NCBI GenBank assembly: GCA_016717705.1
Contig: JADKFD010000032.1
Coordinates: 1-64,000 of the forward strand
Source: Rhodanobacteraceae bacterium
GTDB lineage: Bacteria > Pseudomonadota > Gammaproteobacteria > Xanthomonadales > SZUA-5
Direction: 5' to 3'
Length of the DNA stretch: 64,000 bases
Position numbers and translations under genes: made by a program. The number at the start of each line of letters is the position of its first letter. The stretch's first letter is position 1. Shown here piece by piece: positions 8,465 through 18,529 of this stretch. The notes beneath the pieces were generated by a model. That model had not been told where the DNA came from, did not search any database, and was given only the letters and a program-made list of their open reading frames with translations.

Positions 8465-11400
8465 CTACCTCGCGGCCGCCGTCGGCGCCACCACCTTGAG
8501 CTTGCCCGTCGGGGTTTCGGTGATCGCACGGAATTCCGGGCGGTACATGTCTTCGACGAAGGTGGCCGGGATCTGGTACTCGCCCGGGGAGACCGCGCGC
8601 ACCAGGTAGTAGAGGTCGACTTCGCCGCCGGCCTCCAGTGACACCGCGGCGACGTAGCGGTCCTCGCGGTATTCCTGAAAACGCACGTTGGCAGAGTAGC
8701 TGCGCCATTCATCGAGATTGGTGCCCTCGATGACCATCGCGGCGAGTTGCTTGCTGTCCATCAGATTGAGGTTCTCGATCTCCAGGCCGCCGGGCAGCGG
8801 GTCGATGACCAGCGCATCGGCCAGACGCTCGCTGGCGCTGAGCTTGATGTGTACGACCAGGCCTTCGCCTTCCTTGAGCGTATCGCCGGTGAACTCGCTG
8901 CCATCGTGGCGATACCAGGTGACATCGAGGCTGACGCCGTTGCTGCTGGCGGGCGGAGCGGTGGTGGCGATGCCGACGGTGTCCTGGACCAGGAAGTAGC
9001 TGCCGGCGGTGTCGACGCTCAACGACGCGCCAGCGCGCAGGTCCTCGATCGCCAGATCGCGCGAGAACCAGCCCTGGGTCGAGAAGCCCTCGTCGATGCT
9101 GCCGACAGTCAGTTTGCCGGCGAGTGCGCCGTTGCCGCCGGCCAGCGCGCGCGCCAGCTTGACCAGCGCCAGGGCGTCGTGGGTGCCGATCCAGCGGGCA
9201 GCTTGCGCTTCCTTGCCGACATCGAGCACCCGCTGGCGTTCCGTGGCGTCGAGGAAACCGTGTTGCGCCGCCAGTGCCAGCGTGCCGGCGCGATCGCCCA
9301 GGCCGCTGTAGTAGTCGCCCCAGTACTGGTTGCCGCGCTGATAGACGGTGCCGAAGGCGAGTGCAGCGGCCTGGCTTGCGCGCTCTCCGTCGCCGGCCAG
9401 CTTGAGGGCGACGGCCAATCGCATCAGCGGCAGCGGACCACGCGCGTTGTCCTTGCTGTTGTCGAAGACATTGCGCAAGGTGCCGAGCGGCGCCTGGTTG
9501 ACCCGCGCCAGCACCATGCCGGCGTGAGCGTTGAAGGCCAGTCGGACGTGATCGGCGGGTTCGCCCCAGGAGACGCGATCCCAGGAGATCGCGCCGCCGG
9601 ACAACAAGTCCTCACGCAGGCGTTCCAGCGATTTCTGCATGACCGCAGCCGGGACCTTGAAGCCGGCGGTCTGCGCGTCCTGCAGGAACTCGACCACATA
9701 GGGCGTGATCAGCGGGTCCGAATAGTCGTTGCTGCCCGGCCAGAAGCCGAAATGGCCGCTCTCCATCTGCATCGAGGCAATGCGGTCGATGGCGAACTGC
9801 ACATTGGCGCTGCGCTTGGCATCGTCGATCGGCGCCCGGCCCAGCGCCGCGCTGCCGGCGGCGTCGAGCAGCACGTAGGGATAGCCCTTGCTGGTGGTCT
9901 GCTCGATGCAGCCGTAGGGGTATTCCATCAGATCGCCGATCAGCTTGCCGACGGGCAACGGCACGCGGGTGGAGGCGCTGACGCGCGAGCGCACGGTCGA
10001 CGGCAGCAGACCGACGGTCGATACCGCCAGGTCCACCTGGCCGGGGCCGGTCAGTTGCTCGACGCGCGAACGCCGCTCGCTCGGGTTGGGCGAGCGCACA
10101 TTGATTTCCCAGTCGCGCTTGAGATCGATCGCGCCGCCCCTGGCGTGCAAGCGGAAAGCGGCCGATGCCGGCGTCGCCCATCGCAGTCAGTGGGAAGCGC
10201 AGGGTGCTGCGGGCGTTGTCGGCCAGGGTCACCTGACGCACGTTGTCGCCGATGGCGATCGGTGAATCGGCGTCGAAACGCACTTCGAAACTCTGGTTGG
10301 CGCCGGACAGGTTCTGCAGATCCAGGGTCAGGTTGGCGTGATCGCCCGGCGCCATGATGCGTGGCGTGCTGACCTCGGCGACCAGCGGTGCGCGCACCAG
10401 GGTTTCCGTACTCGCCGAGCCATAGCGGTCGTCGGCGAAGACCAGTGCGGACACCCTGAGGGCGCCGTTGAAGTCGGGCACCGCCAGACTGACGTCGGCC
10501 TTGCCGGCGGCATCCAGCTTGACCTGACCGCTGAACAGATCGACGGTGAGCACCTTGGCCGTCGGGCGCCGCGCCTGCGGCAAGCCGGGGATGGCCAGAT
10601 CGCCGCCGAACTTCAGACGTGCGCGCTCACCCGCCAGCGCTTCGATGATGCGGCCATAGAGGTCGAAGGCTTCGACGGCGTAGCGGCGCTTGCCGAAGAA
10701 GTGCTTGACCGCATCCGGCACGGCAAAGCTGGTGATGTTGAGAATGCCCTGGTCCACCGCCGACACCGTCACATAGGCGGTCTTGCCGGCCAGCGTGGGT
10801 GCCGACACGCTCGCCTTGAGCGACTCGCCGGGACGCATCTTGTCGGGAGCGGTCAGTTCGACGGCGACGGTGCGGTCGCTGCGATCGATCGGCACGTGGA
10901 CGATGCCCACGGCGCGCGAGGGCGTGATCTTGTCGCTGGCAGTGCCGGGGCGGAACACCAGCGCCGTGATGTAGACGTCGTGGCGCTCCCAGTCCTCGGT
11001 CACGTCGAGGCGGATCTCCGCGCCGGGACGGGCGTCGAAGGACTGGCTGTGAATCAACCGGTCGCTCTCGACCAGCAACAGGCCGGGGCCTTCGTGCGGC
11101 GGCGTCACCGTGACGGTCAGTTGCTCACCGGCGCGGTACTGGGTCTTGTCGAGCGCCAGCTTGACCTTGTCCGGTCGCGCATCGAGGCCGCGGTTGTCGT
11201 CGTCATAACCCCAGCCGGCGGTGAACGGGTAACGCGTGGTGAGGCCGGTCTCGGGGTCAGTGATTTCCAGCCGATACGGACCCCAGTTGACGTTGAAGCC
11301 GATCTTCCCCGGGGCTTCGCCGGGCAGATCGAGCGCACGTTCTTCGACTTCGACGAAACGCTGGGTGAAGTCGACGCGCCAGCCGAGCGAGTTGTCGTAG

Positions 11401-13412
11401 GTCCAGGTGTAATCGCGATCCTCGCGGATCAGCTTGGCCTTGAGCCCCGTCGCGCTGATGCGTTTGCCCGTCGCATCCACCTTGAGCACTTCGAACTGCG
11501 CCTGCTGCTGGCTGTTCAGGCTGTCCGGATCGAACAGCGGACGCACGCCCACCAGCTGCGCCGCCGGCCACAGCGTGCGCTTCAAGATGCGCGAAACGGG
11601 TCGGCCGCCGCTTTCGAACAGGCTGCCGATCAGCGCCACCGACACCGGGCCGGTCACACTGCCCGGTTCCAGCGTCAGCGACTGGGTCAACTGGCCGTTT
11701 TCGTCCAGTTGCACGTCGATCGCATCGACCGGTTCCTTCGACGGCGGATTGACCGGATCGCCAAACACGAAGCCCTTGAGACCCTCGACCGGCGCGCTGT
11801 CGACGCCGTAGCTGAGCTTGCCGGTGAAGCGGTTGCCCGCTGCGGGTGCGCCGTAGAGGTAAGCCCCTTCGATGGTGACGTCGAGCGTGTCACCCGGAGC
11901 GAGCTGCTTCTGCGCCGAGTCCAGGTTGAGTTTCATGCGCTCGGGGAGGAATTCCTCGATGCGCAAATCGAAGCTATGCACGGCGCGGCCACCGGCCGGG
12001 TCGGGGCTCAGCTCCAGGCGCCAGCGACCGGTCGGCACATCGGCGGTCATCGCCTTCTCGTACAGATAGTAGCCACCATCCTTCGGCTGCAACTGGGCGG
12101 TGGCGTAGGGGCGCCCGTCGGGCTGCTTCAAGGTGGCGAACAGGGGCTGCGACCCGCTGAGCGGCCGACCATCGAAGTCGCGCAGCAGCGCCGACACGCG
12201 CAGCGGTTCGCCGGGGCGATAGAGATCGCGCCCGGACCACAGGAACACGCTGACATCGGCGGCGGTGTTGCCGTCCACTTCGAATTCGGACAAGTCCAGC
12301 GCCGGCTGGCTGAAGGCGAGCATCGACATCTGCTCGCCGCGCTTGCCGACCAGTACATGGGTGGTGTTGACGCGATAGTCGAATTCGACGCTGCCATCGC
12401 CATCGGTGGTGCCGCTGGCGACGCTGGCGCCGTTGCTGTCGAGCACCGAAATCTCGACGCCGCTGAGCGCTTCGCCATCGGCCAGCGAACGCGTCGCCAC
12501 CCACAGGCGATCGCGGTGCACGCGGGTGTGGATGCCGATGTCGCTGCGCACAAAGTAGGTGGTCTGGAAATCGCCCTCGAATTCGGCGGTCTGCTTGAGC
12601 AAGGCAAAATAGACGCCCGGGGCCGCCAGTTCCGCGATCTGATGCACCGGCAGATGGGTGGTCTTGCGCTCGTTGGGCGCGGCCTCGATGACGAAACGGT
12701 TCAGATAAACCGGGTCGGCCATGCCTTTCAGTTCATTGAGGCCCCAGTAGCCGCGGCGACCGCCGCCCTGGAACTCCGCCAGGAAGCGTGGCAGGCTGCC
12801 GCTGCGCACGCGGAAGAATTCGACATCCACTTCCGCCACATTGACGCTGATGATCGGCAGGCCGTCAGTGCCCTGACTCGGCAGGATGCTGCCCTGGCTG
12901 GCAAAACCGGCGGCCGGCGGCAGGTCGACCGATTCGACGTCCCGAGTCAGCCCGGCTGCCAGCGTCTGACCGTCGGCGGCGACGATGCCGGCGAGCACCT
13001 CAACCTTGAATTTCTCTTCAGCCTTGACGTGCGGGAAACGTGCCTGGCGGCCGCCGTCCGAGGTCACCCAGGCGCCGTCGACGCTCTTGCCGCTGCTGTC
13101 GGTCACTTTCAGGTACTGCGACAGGTCCTGCGCTTCGGCGAGCGGCTGCGAAAAACGCACCGAAAGCGCCGGGCGGCCGTCGCTGGCCTCTCCGGTGACA
13201 CTCAAGACGGCAAAGCCGGTTACCGCTTCGGCATTTGCGGCGGACGCCTTGGGCGGCGCTGCCGGCGGCGTCGGCTGACTGCACCCGCTCAGCAGCAGCG
13301 CCAGAAGCACGCACGCCATCCATCCGTTGCGGATCCGGGTAGACCAGCCGGTCACGCGCTTGCGTCCAGTCTGGCCGGACACGCTGGCCGCGCAGGTGGT
13401 GAGTGGGTTCAT
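8465..13412 (-). CDS. Bacterial alpha-2-macroglobulin family lipoprotein, with one apparent frameshift
   Basis: This is a periplasmic protease trap that covalently captures attacking proteases. It starts MNPLTT at 13412 with GGAG eight bases upstream. A signal peptide ends in the lipobox LLSGC with Cys44. Macroglobulin-like beta domains follow, including LYRPGEPLRVSALLRDFDG. After the frame change comes the thioester motif YGCIEQ at about residue 1165, then an alpha-helical TED-like region and a receptor-like end. The frame changes near 10158, where TTTCC appears to carry one extra C: GIGRF continues as RLHARGGAIDL in the next frame, which runs to the TAG at 8465. Joined, it is about 1,649 residues, close to E. 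coli YfhM. pbpC follows and repairs peptidoglycan, so the pair defends a breached envelope. Confidence 0.92.
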
Positions 13413-13629
13413 TGCGCGACTCCATGCAAGTGCTTGATCGTCATTGTAGAGAGTCGTTGTGCTGTCATGCGATTTGCGCTGACGGTTGCGAGCATTTGCC
13501 TCAGGTCTGCCAGTGTCCTGAGGTGACGGCCGGCTGCCGATGTCCCGCATCGGCACCTGCGCTCGTTTGCCTGCTTGCTACGTGCGCGCAATCAGCGTGA
13601 AATGCGCGGAACAACGTTGAGACTCATTC

Positions 13630-13635
13630 AGGGGA
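13630..13635 (+). promoter_or_regulatory. Ribosome binding site deciding the autotransporter start
   Basis: AGGGGA lies five bases before GTG 13641. The upstream in-frame codons at 13575 and 13602 have no comparable site. GTG 13641 is therefore chosen. Confidence 0.6.
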
Positions 13636-13640
13636 TCTTT

Positions 13641-16600
13641 GTGAAGCCAGATCGACAGAGTATCGCCAGCAAACGACGTCGCGGGTTCGAGTTGCTGGCG
13701 TGGTTTGGCTTGGGGTGGCTGGCCATGGCCGGGGCTCCCGCCTATGTGGAGGTCCTGCGCGCCGAGCGTGCCGACCAGATGGGAGCCGGCGCACTGGCGC
13801 AGTCGCCGACGCTGGGGTACGGCATCGATCTTCGAGTCATGACCAGCGATGCGCCCGACCCGGTGACGGTCAATCAGCAGGTCCAGTACACCATCAACGT
13901 GAACAACGATGGCGTCGATCCGGCGACATCGGTCGCCGTCGATGTGTTCTATTCCAGCGCGCTCACGCCGGTTCCTCAGGCCACTCCAGGTTGGTCCTGC
14001 AGCCTGTCCGGGGTGATCAACTGCGCCTTGTCGGCCGCCAGCCTGCCGGCTGCGGGCGCCACTCCGCCGCTCAATTTGCGCTTCACCGCGCCGACAACGC
14101 CGCAGACGGTGCAGATCAATGTCTCGGCCGGAGCGCTCGAATTCGAGAACAATCCGGCCAACAACACCAACATCCTGCAGTCGACCCAGGTGGTTGCGGC
14201 GACCGCAGACCTGAATCTCGGCGTCACGCCAAGCGCCTCCAGCGTGACGGTCGGAACGCCGATCAGTTTCACTGCCAACGTCAGCAATGCCGGACCCGGC
14301 AACGCCGGTGCGCTGCAAGTGACCGGTACCCTGAACGGGGCCATCACCTTCAGCAGTTTCGGCGTGTCGCCGTCGTGGAGCTGCAGCCAGGGCAATGGTG
14401 CCATCACCTGCCTGTATCAGGGTGGCAGTCCGGCGGGCACCCTGGCCAATGGACTCAACGCAGCGCCGATCGTCATCAACGGCATCGCCGGGCCGGGGTC
14501 CGGCACGGCGCAGCTGAGCCTGTTGGCGAGCTCCAGCGTCACTGACCCGACACCCGCCAATGGCAGCAGCAGCATCACGGTCACGCCGGGTTTGCCACCG
14601 GCGGTGGATCTGGCCTTGTCCAAGGCGGTCATCGGCGTGCAGCCGATCGCCCGCGGCGTGCCGTTCACCTATCGCCTGTCGGTCGCCAACTCCAGCAGCA
14701 GCACGCAGACCGCCAGCGGCATCCAGATTGCCGACACCCTGCCTGCCGGTATCAGTCTGCAATCGGTCTCGGGTGCCGGCTGGAACTGCAGCGGCAACGT
14801 GAACTGCACCTATGCGCCGACGCTGGCGATTGGCCAGACCAGCGCCCCGCTGGACCTGCTGGTGGTCTACAACAGCCCGGTGCCAGCCAACGGCGCCGTG
14901 GTATCGAACACCGCCGTGGTGAGCGGCGCCGAGCCGGATCCGGCGTCGTCCAACAATCAGGCGACTGCCATCGCCAGCCTGCGTGGCAGCGCCGACCTCG
15001 GCGTGCAATGGAGCGGGCCGACGAGCGTACCTGCTGGCGCGAGCTTCAATGTGGACCTCAACGCCAGCAACGCCGGACCCGATGTCGGCGCCGACGTCAA
15101 TGTGAGCGCCACGATTCCGGCCGGCTTCGCCATCGGCGTGGTCAACGGCGGCGTCGGCTGGTCCTGCCTGGTATCCGGCCAGTCGATCAACTGTCAGCGA
15201 CCGTCGATTGCACTCGGCAGTGGTTCCGTGGTGAGTCTGTCGTTGACGGCCCCCGGCGCCGCCGGCGGTCCGTTCAACCTGACGGCGTCGATATCCGGCG
15301 GCAGCTTCGATCCAGCCAGTGGGAACAATGCGGCGAGCTTGCCGGTCACCGTCTCCCTGGGTTCGGCCGCGTTGACGCTGCTGAAGACCGACAGCATCGA
15401 TCCGGTCGCCGCCAACGCCGAATTCGAATACGTGCTGACCGTCACCAATGGCGCCGCCGTGAGTCAGAGCGGGGTGACCATCACCGACGACATGCCGGCA
15501 ACCGTCAGCTACCTCGGCTTCATCGGCAGCGGCTGGAACTGCACCGGCGGCAGCAATGCGGGCGCCAGTATCAACTGCAGCCTGATCAGCGCGCTGCCAG
15601 CCGGGGCCAGCAGCAGCGTCCGCCTGCGGGTTCGCGGCGAGTCGGCGGGCGTGGTGAACAACAATGCCCAGGTGCGGTCATCGCAGAACACCGCCGGTGT
15701 CCTGGCAACTCAGTCGACCACCATCACCGAGAGTCTGGTGCTGACCCTGTCCAAACGCGCCCGCAGTTCGACCGTCGCGCTGGGCTCGAATGCAATCTTC
15801 GATCTGACCGTCGACAACACCGGGCAGACCGACGCCAGCAACCTGCTTCTGGTCGACACCCTGCCGAACGGACTCGAAGCGGTCAGCGCGAGTGGCGACA
15901 ACTGGTCCTGCCTGACTGCGGGTGCGCGCATCGAATGCCGACTGGCCGCGTTGGCGCGCGGCGCCAAGAGCGTTCTCGTCGTGGAAGCGCGCACCCTGAG
16001 TGCCGGCAGCCTGACCAATCGCGCCGAGCTCAGTTCCGGAACGATCGTCCCGGTCCCTGCCAGCGACACCATCACGGTCACCGCCGCGCCGCCTGCGGCA
16101 AGCGCTGACCTGTCCGTCGATCTGACGGACAGCGCCGATCCGGTGGTGCAGGGCAGCGAGTTCGACTATCTCGCGCGGGTGCGCAACCTCGGCCCGGACG
16201 CGGCATCCGGCGTGCGCGTGCTGTTCGTGTTGCCCGCATCGCTGCAGTCGTTGGGCAGCGCCACGCCGGGCTGGGTGTGTCAGAACAACAGCGGCGGTAC
16301 CGAGTGCACGCTGGGTGGCGCCCTGGCGAATGGCGCGGAATCGCTCCTCGCGCTGCGTCTGCGGGCGGTTGCGAGCGGCAGTGCGGTAGGTGTTGCGAGT
16401 GTCTCCAGCAGTGCCAGCGATCCGCTGCAGAACAACAACAGCGACAGCGAAACCACCCAGATCCAGGCATCGGTGCCCGCGGTGGCCGATCTGCAGCTGA
16501 GTGCGACTGCGCCGCCGTCGGCTGCGGCCGGCAGTCGTGTCGAAGTGGTTGCCACCATCCGCAATCTCGGTCCGGGTCCGGCTGCAGCGGTGCTATTGCG

Positions 16601-18506
16601 CACCCAGCTAAGCGGTGCCTGGGCGCTGGATGCGGGTAGCGGCTCCGGATTCACCTGCACCACCATCGGGGTCAATCTGGAGTGCCGCGGCGGTGCGCTG
16701 GCGAACAACGAAACGGTCGAACTGCGTCTGCAGGGCGCGGTAGCTGCCAATGCAAACGCGGCGCTGACCGCCAGCCTGAACGCGTCGTCGGTCACCACCG
16801 ACCCCACAGCGGGCAACAATTCGGCCAACGTCAGCATCGCGATCGCTGCGGCCCCACCGCAGTCGGCTGACCTCAGCCTGAGCAAGACCGACAGCGCCGA
16901 CCCGGTGGTTTACGGCGAGCGCTTCAGTTACTCGGTGACCGTGCGCAACCTGGGACCGGCGGCAGCCAGCGGGGTGGTCATCCGCGATCCTTTGCCGGCG
17001 GGATTGGTGTTCGTCTCCGCGGCGGGCGCCGGCCTCACCTGCACCGGTGGCGCCACCGTCGAATGCCGTGCGACGGCACCCCTGGCAGCGGGGCAGCAGC
17101 TGGTGGCACTCATCGCGGTGGATGCACCCGCTGCCGAGGGCACGATCAACAACGAGGCGACCGTCGACGCGACCACCACGGATCCGCTGCCCGGCAACAA
17201 CCGGGCCGCACAATCGACCGCGGTGCAGACGCCGGAAGGAAGCGACGCCGAGGACCTGCTGGATTCGAGCGTCACCGAAGGCGATCCGATTGCCGGCGAT
17301 GCGGTCAGTCCGGTGGTGGATTTGTGCGACGGTTCGACCGGCGATGTTTCGGCACTCTGCGATGCGCTGCTGGCAGATGCAGCCAACGGGAACGATCAGG
17401 ACGTCAACCAGGCACTGCGCTCGCTCTATCCGGAAGAGGTGCTGTCGCAGCATGCCAGCCTGAACCAGTTGTCGGCGACGCAATTCTTGAACATCGACGC
17501 GCGCCTGGCGGAACTGCGTGGTGGCGGTGGTGGCGGCCTCAGCATTGCCGGGCTGAACCTGATGAATGGCCGTCAGTCGATTCCGCTGGGCCTGCTGCAG
17601 GGGCTGCTGGAGGACGAGGAGCCGGCGATCGGTGGCCCCGGAGACCTCATCAGCCCGTGGGGCTTCTTCGTGAACGGAAATATCAGCTGGGGCGATCAGA
17701 GCATCAGTTCCGATGAACGCGAAGTGGTGCAGGACTTCGATGCGACCGGCATCACCGCGGGCGTCGACTACCGGCGCAGTGCGCGCTGGGTACTCGGCGC
17801 GGCGCTGGGCTACAACAAGTTCAGCTCTGATCTGACCGATTCGGGCGGGCTCGACACCAGTGGCTTCACGCTGACCGGCTACAGCGCCTATTACGTGAGC
17901 GACAACACCTATTTCGACACCCGCTTCAGCTACGGTGGCGTCGATCTCGACCAGACCCGGCGCATCGTGGTCAACCTGACCGGATTCACGCTGGATGACA
18001 CCCTGAGCTCGCAGACCAGCGCGGATCAGTTCAGTTTTGCCGCCAGCTTTGGTCATCACATCTCGCGCGGCGCCTGGACCCTGACCCCGAATGCCTTCGT
18101 CCGTTACATGCACAGCAGTGTCGATGGTTTTGCCGAGGACGGCAGCGATCTGGCAGTGGAGTACAGCGACCAGACCGTCAAGTCGACCGTTTTTGGCGTC
18201 GGCCTGCAGGTCAGTCGCGTGTTCAGCCTTTCCAACGGCGTGCTGGTCCCACAATTCGATCTGGTCTGGAATCAGGAAACCGGCAATGACGACACCGAGA
18301 TCGACGCTCGCTACGTGGTCGGCGACACCGGCGAGTTCTTCACCTTGCGCCCGGAGACTCCCGACAACAGCTACGGCAGCGTCGGATTCGGACTGACCTA
18401 TGTACTTGCCAATGGCAAGCAGGCCTACCTGCAGTGGCGCGAAAGCGTCGGGCTCGACGGGCTGGATCGATCCACGGTGAACCTTGGCGCACGCTTCGAG
18501 TTCTAA
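13641..18506 (+). CDS. DUF11-repeat autotransporter (type V surface protein)
   Basis: The protein has 1,621 residues. A basic N-terminus and hydrophobic segment (ELLAWFGLGWLAMAGAPAY) act as the export signal. About ten DUF11/conserved-repeat domains follow to about residue 1200. Their hallmarks recur: SADLSVDLTDSADPV, VRNLGPDAASGV, LPAGLVFVSA, W-CQNN or W-C motifs with paired cysteines, and D-P-x-x-x-NN endings. A linker and an autotransporter beta-domain occupy about residues 1338-1621, from SPWGFFVNGNISWGDQ to the terminal aromatic ARFEF expected for barrel insertion. It is probably a long surface adhesin. Each repeat keeps a Cys pair, which is unusual for a passenger threaded through a barrel. 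The caspase-like gene starts 23 bases after its stop, suggesting an operon. Confidence 0.88.
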   Translation: MKPDRQSIASKRRRGFELLAWFGLGWLAMAGAPAYVEVLRAERADQMGAGALAQSPTLGYGIDLRVMTSDAPDPVTVNQQVQYTINVNNDGVDPATSVAVDVFYSSALTPVPQATPGWSCSLSGVINCALSAASLPAAGATPPLNLRFTAPTTPQTVQINVSAGALEFENNPANNTNILQSTQVVAATADLNLGVTPSASSVTVGTPISFTANVSNAGPGNAGALQVTGTLNGAITFSSFGVSPSWSCSQGNGAITCLYQGGSPAGTLANGLNAAPIVINGIAGPGSGTAQLSLLASSSVTDPTPANGSSSITVTPGLPPAVDLALSKAVIGVQPIARGVPFTYRLSVANSSSSTQTASGIQIADTLPAGISLQSVSGAGWNCSGNVNCTYAPTLAIGQTSAPLDLLVVYNSPVPANGAVVSNTAVVSGAEPDPASSNNQATAIASLRGSADLGVQWSGPTSVPAGASFNVDLNASNAGPDVGADVNVSATIPAGFAIGVVNGGVGWSCLVSGQSINCQRPSIALGSGSVVSLSLTAPGAAGGPFNLTASISGGSFDPASGNNAASLPVTVSLGSAALTLLKTDSIDPVAANAEFEYVLTVTNGAAVSQSGVTITDDMPATVSYLGFIGSGWNCTGGSNAGASINCSLISALPAGASSSVRLRVRGESAGVVNNNAQVRSSQNTAGVLATQSTTITESLVLTLSKRARSSTVALGSNAIFDLTVDNTGQTDASNLLLVDTLPNGLEAVSASGDNWSCLTAGARIECRLAALARGAKSVLVVEARTLSAGSLTNRAELSSGTIVPVPASDTITVTAAPPAASADLSVDLTDSADPVVQGSEFDYLARVRNLGPDAASGVRVLFVLPASLQSLGSATPGWVCQNNSGGTECTLGGALANGAESLLALRLRAVASGSAVGVASVSSSASDPLQNNNSDSETTQIQASVPAVADLQLSATAPPSAAAGSRVEVVATIRNLGPGPAAAVLLRTQLSGAWALDAGSGSGFTCTTIGVNLECRGGALANNETVELRLQGAVAANANAALTASLNASSVTTDPTAGNNSANVSIAIAAAPPQSADLSLSKTDSADPVVYGERFSYSVTVRNLGPAAASGVVIRDPLPAGLVFVSAAGAGLTCTGGATVECRATAPLAAGQQLVALIAVDAPAAEGTINNEATVDATTTDPLPGNNRAAQSTAVQTPEGSDAEDLLDSSVTEGDPIAGDAVSPVVDLCDGSTGDVSALCDALLADAANGNDQDVNQALRSLYPEEVLSQHASLNQLSATQFLNIDARLAELRGGGGGGLSIAGLNLMNGRQSIPLGLLQGLLEDEEPAIGGPGDLISPWGFFVNGNISWGDQSISSDEREVVQDFDATGITAGVDYRRSARWVLGAALGYNKFSSDLTDSGGLDTSGFTLTGYSAYYVSDNTYFDTRFSYGGVDLDQTRRIVVNLTGFTLDDTLSSQTSADQFSFAASFGHHISRGAWTLTPNAFVRYMHSSVDGFAEDGSDLAVEYSDQTVKSTVFGVGLQVSRVFSLSNGVLVPQFDLVWNQETGNDDTEIDARYVVGDTGEFFTLRPETPDNSYGSVGFGLTYVLANGKQAYLQWRESVGLDGLDRSTVNLGARFEF

Positions 18507-18515
18507 CAGTTATCC

Positions 18516-18521
18516 AAAGGG
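18516..18521 (+). promoter_or_regulatory. Ribosome binding site deciding the caspase-like gene start
   Basis: AAAGGG lies eight bases before ATG 18530. The later in-frame ATG 18605, directly before the signal peptide, has no such site. Translation therefore appears to cross the heptamer repeat in between. Confidence 0.55.
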
Positions 18522-18529
18522 AAATGACC

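Noticed and set aside
10338..13526. An open frame of 1,062 codons on the plus strand opposite the alpha-2-macroglobulin gene
   Set aside because: It is a GC-rich shadow of the reverse-strand gene. Its translation is His/Arg/Gln-rich without any domain, while the reverse strand has lipobox, macroglobulin domains and a thioester motif.
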